Shown here: in pieces, positions 59,400 through 64,000 of the stretch | Numbering within the stretch: the stretch's first letter is position 1 | How the letters are laid out: each line of letters starts with the position of its first letter | Assembly: GCA_027422505.1 (NCBI GenBank) | Contig: JAPQWV010000413.1 | Coordinates: 248,001-312,000, forward strand | Length of the DNA stretch: 64,000 nucleotides | DNA from: Craterostigma plantagineum | Lineage: Eukaryota; Streptophyta; Magnoliopsida; Lamiales; Linderniaceae | Direction of reading: 5' to 3' | The notes under the pieces: model-generated | What the model was told of the DNA's origin: nothing | Databases searched by the model: none | What the model saw: the letters and a program-made list of their open reading frames with translations, nothing else | Program-made: the position numbers and the translations under genes

Positions 59400-60594
59400 C
59401 CATGGTCCTCACCTCCTCTCTCTGAACTAGGTCAGCCCAGGATTTCCTAGCTCCACACTGCTTTGATGGGGATAACTGCCCGCTTTTATGGGTCAAGATA
59501 GTAATGGCAGACTGCTCAATTTTTCTCTCAGTGGCCATATTACTCAGTCCAGGGTCAGTTGGTGCATTCTCCGTTACCTCAACTTTCTTATTATGCACAG
59601 GTTGCCAATCCGTTTTAAACTCTTTCCTGCAGACAGTAGCATCATGCCCATACTGCTGGCATTTATTACACAGGGTTGGTTTCCATTCGTATGAGACCTT
59701 CTGCTCAATCAATTGACCCTTCTCATTGAGGAATTGAATTGAATCCTTTAGAGGTTTATTAAGGTCTACTTCCACCAAAACTCTGGCAAAATGGATCCTC
59801 TCCTTTTTCCTCGTAACCTCATCAGTCATGATTGGTTTACCAATCAGACTAGAAAGCTTACTGAGCGTCTTCGGGCCCCAATACTTGAGCTCTAATTGAG
59901 GTAATTGCACCCATATAGGAACACTTGCTACCCCTACTTTGCTCATTTGTGTGTCTTCAGTCCATGGAGCAAGAACAACTGGTTTCCTGTCAAAATGTAT
60001 AATCTCAGTTTGTAGAACTTTATCCCGAGCAGCCACACTATCAAATCTAGCTAGGAAAAATCCCTGCCGGACTTGCCATACGTTCTGCAACCCAGCCTTA
60101 GCCCATTTCCTCTTCAGAAAACCGGACATGACACTATATGGTGGATTCGCCCCTAATACATAACACATCTGTGCAGATTTCCAATGTTCAACCTCTTCCT
60201 GAATCTCATCCAGCTCGATGCATCCAATTTCCTGACCATCCTCAGTTATAGGAGCAATGTAATCAAGGCAAGTGTCCTGATTACGCATTAGGTCAACATT
60301 GAATTTCGACCAAATGTTGCATTCTGCTTCATTCGTGCGTGTCTTACTAGCTGATCCGTCCAATTTAGGCCACTCCTTCTCCATTTGTTCATCGGCGCCC
60401 AAATTTGGGGATGAGTGCTTGATCGCGATTGAATTTGCCAATGGAACAGTGGTCTTCGCTTCAACAGTAGATCTTCCACTCTGCTTGTTGCGATCGGTGC
60501 TGCTCTTGGAATTGACCTGCGTCTGCCCTTCGGTAGGGGGCGGCGTCGTCACCACCGTGATCGGCGTCGTCCTCTGTGTCGCCCTTCTCCTCAT
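59344..60594 (-). CDS. LINE ORF1 (DUF4283, CCHC zinc knuckle), intact frame of 416 aa
   Basis: An uninterrupted frame. A Thr/Ser-rich N-terminus is followed by the DUF4283 RNA-binding-like domain (WKSAQMCYVLG, FFLARFDS, PVVLAPWTED, PIWVQLPQLELKYWG, ARVLVEVDL) and a C-x2-C-x4-H-x4-C knuckle (CNKCQQYGHDATVC). Such ORF1 proteins coat LINE RNA. Its stop and the second ORF2 start overlap within the eight bases ATGGATAG (59351-59344), which would suit termination-reinitiation. Confidence 0.88.
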   Translation of the reverse strand: MRRRATQRTTPITVVTTPPPTEGQTQVNSKSSTDRNKQSGRSTVEAKTTVPLANSIAIKHSSPNLGADEQMEKEWPKLDGSASKTRTNEAECNIWSKFNVDLMRNQDTCLDYIAPITEDGQEIGCIELDEIQEEVEHWKSAQMCYVLGANPPYSVMSGFLKRKWAKAGLQNVWQVRQGFFLARFDSVAARDKVLQTEIIHFDRKPVVLAPWTEDTQMSKVGVASVPIWVQLPQLELKYWGPKTLSKLSSLIGKPIMTDEVTRKKERIHFARVLVEVDLNKPLKDSIQFLNEKGQLIEQKVSYEWKPTLCNKCQQYGHDATVCRKEFKTDWQPVHNKKVEVTENAPTDPGLSNMATERKIEQSAITILTHKSGQLSPSKQCGARKSWADLVQREEVRTMDDCRTIPSKQRELDPANG

Positions 60595-60640
60595 GCTTCA
60601 CTTCTACAAAATTTTCTTCTTTTTCTTTTTTTTTTCAACA

Positions 60641-61566
60641 ACCTGTTCGTTTCTGGCGGGCCGTCATCTCTGCGCTTTACGACTTTGACATTTGACCTCC
60701 ACTTCTGCTTAACTCGGGTTCAGATGATCTCTGGAGGCTTATTTAGGTCAGAGGGTTATGATATACGAGGTGTAAGAAATAAATAGGCTTAGGCACAAAG
60801 TGGCTAACTACGGTGATCAGTCGTGGTCGGGAACTTTGGCAGTGGACTTATTTCCTAATGCCTTCGTCATATTCATACAAAACATACTATAAGCAATTTC
60901 AATGCGTATCAAACAAGCAAGTTCTAGAGAGACGTAAATTACGCACTACTCACACAACCAAGAAAAAGGAGCAAAAGCTCGTCAGCTCAAACTCTCACAA
61001 TGGAACATGGGTTATGTGTGTGAATCTCTCAAAGTAACACTATATCTATTCATGCTGAAAAGATTAAATCATTGATGCATGTCTTTATCGCTCACTAGAC
61101 TCCCTAATATGCAATCCACTTTGAGATGAACGCAAACAATCATGCCATACTTCTTTAAATTCGAGAACCACAGCGCCTCATAAAAAATTTTCACGTAAAT
61201 TTCCAACAAATTTCCAACAAAATTCCCCCTCCCCACACTTAAGATGCACGTTATCCTCAACGTGTAAAATAAATAAAAGGAAGGTAAAAGAACGTGACTC
61301 CCCTGAAAAAAATGGCGTGGTCCGGCGTGGAACATTTGATGTAGTTGAGCATGGTTGTTGCACCTGATTTTGAAATATTTTGAGTCGTAGTCTGAATTCG
61401 TCACGTTTTCTGAAAACACTCAAAAGAAAATTAAACGCACGGAGGGAGATAACAACAAAAAAAAAGTCATAGTCATCACAAGTGAAATGAATACTAAACC
61501 AACACCAAAGAGTACTAATAGAAAAACATAACAACAAAAAACAAACTAAGGTGGTGGTGGTGATCG
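60641..61566. other. Noncoding retroelement DNA right of the LINE
   Basis: No gene. It includes the CCCCACACTTAAG and GCACGTTATCCTCAACGTG strings that follow the coding region of Athila-like elements when read on the minus strand. Confidence 0.45.
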
Positions 61567-62775
61567 CTACCGAGGGCGAAGGAGTGCCAGTGACTCCTGT
61601 GATCGCCTAACCGCGTCGTCCATGACTTTAAGGGCCTGCTCGTAGCGCTCTAAATCTTCGCGGTGGCGGCGATGGGCTTCCTCATTCCGGCGCTCATACT
61701 CTTCCTGTCTGCGACGGGTTTCTTCATTGAAGAGTCGTGTTTCTTGGCGCAGGGCGTCGAGATCGGCGACCGATGCATAAGGTGCGACACCTGACGACTC
61801 GCCCTCGATAGCTCGCGGCTCGGGGTATTCGGCGCCCAAGTCCGTCTGCCCACGATAGACCTCGTGCCAGAGTAAATCTTGTTCGAGCGGGACCAGGTGG
61901 GGGCTTTGATCAACATCTTCATCTTCAGCATCATCTCCTCGTTGACCGGATTACGCCCGCCCACAATCTCCATCTCTGGTGGATTTGCTGGCCAGTAGTT
62001 GAGTCCCTTGATAACCTTCGTAATAAACGGCCAAACATCGATCTTCCCGTGACTACGAACGTCAGCCTGGGTGCTGAAGGCGTAGGCCATGCCCAACCCT
62101 AAGTGCATCAATTGACCACGCTGCATCTTGGTTAGGTAAAACAGGTCGCGAAGTCCAATCGCGCCGTGCGAGTCGCCCCGTGGTGTGAGCGAGGTGGAAA
62201 GCAACCGGTGGATGTAGCACAAACCAGGGCTCCTGAGCGAAGACGCCTTCGAGGTCTTCACACTAAATGCAGGTTCGCCGGGTCGCGCGAGTTCAGCCCA
62301 ACAGGTCTCGCGCTCCGTCGGATACTTAAGGTACTCCTTGTAATATGCGTCTGGGAATCGGCCCTGGCCTCCAAAGTATGGTACCCTCAATCCCAGCGCC
62401 TTGCAAATATCGTCCTCATCGACGGTGTGCTCCTTATTAAAAGCCCCTTAATTTTGTTCCGCCCGTATTCGTCGAAAGAGTAGGTGGACAGGAACTCCAG
62501 TGTTAGCTCTTTATACGCTGGCTCGTCGATTTGGAAGAATTCGAGCCAGCCGCTTAGGGACATGTACCCCGCCACTTGTTGGTCGAGGTGATACTTTGCC
62601 AGCGTCTCTTGATCTGATCAGTCAGAATGAATTGCGTATCTTTGAGCCTGTTGTAACGGGCCTGGTGCGTCTCGTCGTCAAACTGCCCCATATACTCTAG
62701 CAGTGACGTCGTGCGGCTCGTGCCTTGGCCGCGACGTGGACGACTCGTAGATGCAGATGAGCGGCTTTTACCCAT
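61567..62775 (-). pseudogene. Athila-type ORF (putative plant transposon protein), frameshifted
   Basis: Starts MGKSRSSAST with a basic Ser/Arg-rich leader. Then, across three frames: GWLEFFQIDEPAYKELTLEFLSTYSFD, YFGGQGRFPDAYYKEYLKYP, KASSLRSPGLCYIHRLLSTSL, GAIGLRDLFYLTKM and WPFITKVIKGLNYWP, patterns I know from the Athila ORF1/'putative plant transposon protein' family. The last 90 residues (61567-61839) form a Glu/Arg-rich coiled coil. Frame changes near 62560, 62440 and 61880 break it. Function of the family is not established. Confidence 0.75.
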
Positions 62776-63540
62776 AGTACCTAGAAGTCCAAATGTTAGT
62801 TGGCGAGAAAACGATAATCAACACAGCTCGACTCGACCAACATTGCGACAAAAATGAGAATTCCAAAGGAAGAACATAAAGAAATGCAAAGCGACATTTT
62901 GTCGAACACAATATAGACGAGCTAGAACATGCATTCTAAGTTCAATAATCGATTAATCAAGCACATTTTTGAACTTCATTCAATGACTCAACAGCTAATA
63001 ATCCATTAAACGCAACCAATTTCGTTACGAATTCGAAAATTCCCCAATTTCGAAAATTAGGGTTTATCATTCCAAAATCAAAATTAACCGACGAAATCAT
63101 GAAATTAATCACACCCAAGGCATTCAAAGCATATATCTAACCATAAAGAGTAGTGCAAACACCAAATTTGACCCAAATTGTAAAAGCCCCAATTTCGAAA
63201 ATTATGGTTCATCGCCCAAAATCGAAATTAACACATGAAAACTACAAATCTGTCAACCCCAACATGTTTATAGCACAAATCTAGTAATGAAAGAGCTATA
63301 TAAACACGAAAATCGATCCAAACGTTCGAAAATACCCGCAGTCGCCAAAATGTAACTTTTGGAGATAAAAATCATACCTCGTCGCTTTAATAATGTTGAA
63401 ACGGAGGAAAGACGGATTTTTGGTGTTGCCTGAAGTTTGAGCAGCGGATGTGGTCGGAGATGTGGTGAACGAGATGAGTAATATTTCTATTGTGGGGGAT
63501 TCGGTGCGAAGTAGATGAATAGAATGATAAAATGAGGTTT
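62776..63540. other. Leader region of the Athila-like element with a 140-bp duplication
   Basis: Two tandem related blocks of about 140 bases share CCCCAATTTCGAAAATTA and AAAATCAAAATTAAC (near 63045 and 63188). No gene. Confidence 0.5.
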
Positions 63541-63559
63541 TAAAGGGTTGTAATCGTAA

Positions 63560-64000
63560 GGTTCACGGCCGTGAATACTAAGTCACAGGCCGTGAAAAGG
63601 AGCAGAGGGTTGCATTCGTCGGAGTCACGGCCGTGACTCATGGGTCAAAGGCCGTGACTTCGGGCAGTGAGTTAAGCAAGCACATGTCACGGCCGTGACT
63701 ACCGAGACACGGGCCGTGACAAGCTTAATTTATTATTATCATTATTATTATTATTAATTTTTTTTATTATTTTTATTATTTTTATTATTTTTATTTTTTT
63801 ATTTTATTTATTATTTATTATTTTTTTATTTTCTCTCTTTTTTTTTATTTTCCCGCTCGAGTCACGGCCCTGAGATATACGCCTCTGGCCGTGACTTGGG
63901 ATAGTGAGCGACATGATTGTTGTTCAATTCTTCACGGCCATGAGTTGTTAAGCAAATGGCCGTGAAGCTTGGCCGTGAGTGGTAAGCCTACAGGCCGTGA
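63560..64000 (-). repeat. Array of TCACGGCCGTGA palindromes (right, inverted)
   Basis: Three perfect TCACGGCCGTGA dodecamers and several AGGCCGTGA half-sites. Read on the minus strand the unit matches the left array: CTGCCCGAAGTCACGGCC, spacer, GAGTCACGGCCGTGACTC. A (TTA)n-rich low-complexity tract at 63729-63850 splits the array. It runs off the window end. Confidence 0.78.

Larger units (their letters stand above)
55937..60640 (-). mobile_element. L1-type LINE, near full length, degenerate
   Basis: Minus-strand element with ORF1 (59344-60594) and ORF2 (56014-59399, broken), ending in a poly-A tail seen as a T run at 55937-55946 on the plus strand. The 5' limit near 60640 is approximate, and I could not confirm the target duplication. 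It interrupts the Athila-like sequence. Confidence 0.9.
53706..64000 (-). mobile_element. Athila-type (Ty3/gypsy) retroelement landscape, incomplete, with nested LINE
   Basis: Strings typical of Athila-like elements read on the minus strand: GAGGACAAGCAAAAGCTTAAG with GTGTGGGGAGG near 55330-55360, and GAGGATAACGTGCATC with TTAAGTGTGGGG near 61225-61260. An ORF1-type coding region lies at 61567-62775. Untranslated stretches, a palindrome array at each side and probably the LTRs extend beyond the window. I found no gag-pol with protease, reverse transcriptase or integrase here, so either it is nonautonomous or those parts lie outside. Limits are approximate. Confidence 0.5.

Noticed and set aside
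61567..61839. Separate host coiled-coil gene
   Set aside because: It continues the Athila-type coding region in another frame and has no start context of its own.
54669..64000. Palindrome arrays as a pair of LTRs
   Set aside because: The units are in opposite orientation in the two blocks and the blocks are not collinear, whereas LTRs must be direct repeats.

Overview
This is a stretch of nuclear DNA from a flowering plant, most likely a eudicot. The evidence is intron-rich genes with GT..AG (and some GC..AG) introns, plant-only gene families (EPFL peptide, DUF4057 protein, thylakoid-lumen TL29), and dense plant transposons. I could not fix the family or order from sequence alone.

Layout. 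1-9 kb is AT-rich and gene-poor. It holds one tiny Cys-rich gene (-), an EPFL peptide gene (+) and many small nonautonomous DNA elements (hAT-, Stowaway- and Harbinger-like MITEs). 8.8-15.2 kb is one nested unit: a Mutator-like Pack-MULE (long inverted repeats, 9-bp target duplication) that captured a piece of a CSLC glucan-synthase gene, with a young Tork-type copia element inserted into the captured intron. 15.7-41.6 kb is the gene island: DUF4057 protein (+), TL29/APX4 (-), mitochondrial-type serine hydroxymethyltransferase (+), phosphoglycerate-mutase-like protein (-) and a 27-exon symplekin (-). 42.8-45.8 kb is a dead autonomous hAT element. About 45.8-53.7 kb is a decayed Ulp1-carrying (Kaonashi-like) MULE: a transposase gene (+) facing a DUF1985/Ulp1 gene (-), with a 5'-truncated LINE between them. 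From 53.7 kb to the window end is an Athila-type retroelement landscape (- strand) containing a nearly full-length L1-type LINE and two inverted arrays of a palindromic motif.

How the genes relate. They share no operon-like logic. TL29 and SHMT are divergently transcribed photosynthesis and photorespiration genes separated by about 1.6 kb that holds a retroposed poly-A insertion. DUF4057 and TL29 converge with about 385 bp between stop codons. Symplekin belongs to the mRNA 3'-end processing machinery.

The main surprise is that three of the six larger host genes carry a single small frame-breaking deletion in an otherwise clean gene: EPFL 1 base, SHMT 5 bases, symplekin about 11 bases. The two neighbouring minus-strand genes also use four GC donors. 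Either this is a decaying duplicate segment, or an allele or assembly problem; the sequence alone does not decide. Exon limits below were read by eye from splice motifs and remembered protein families.
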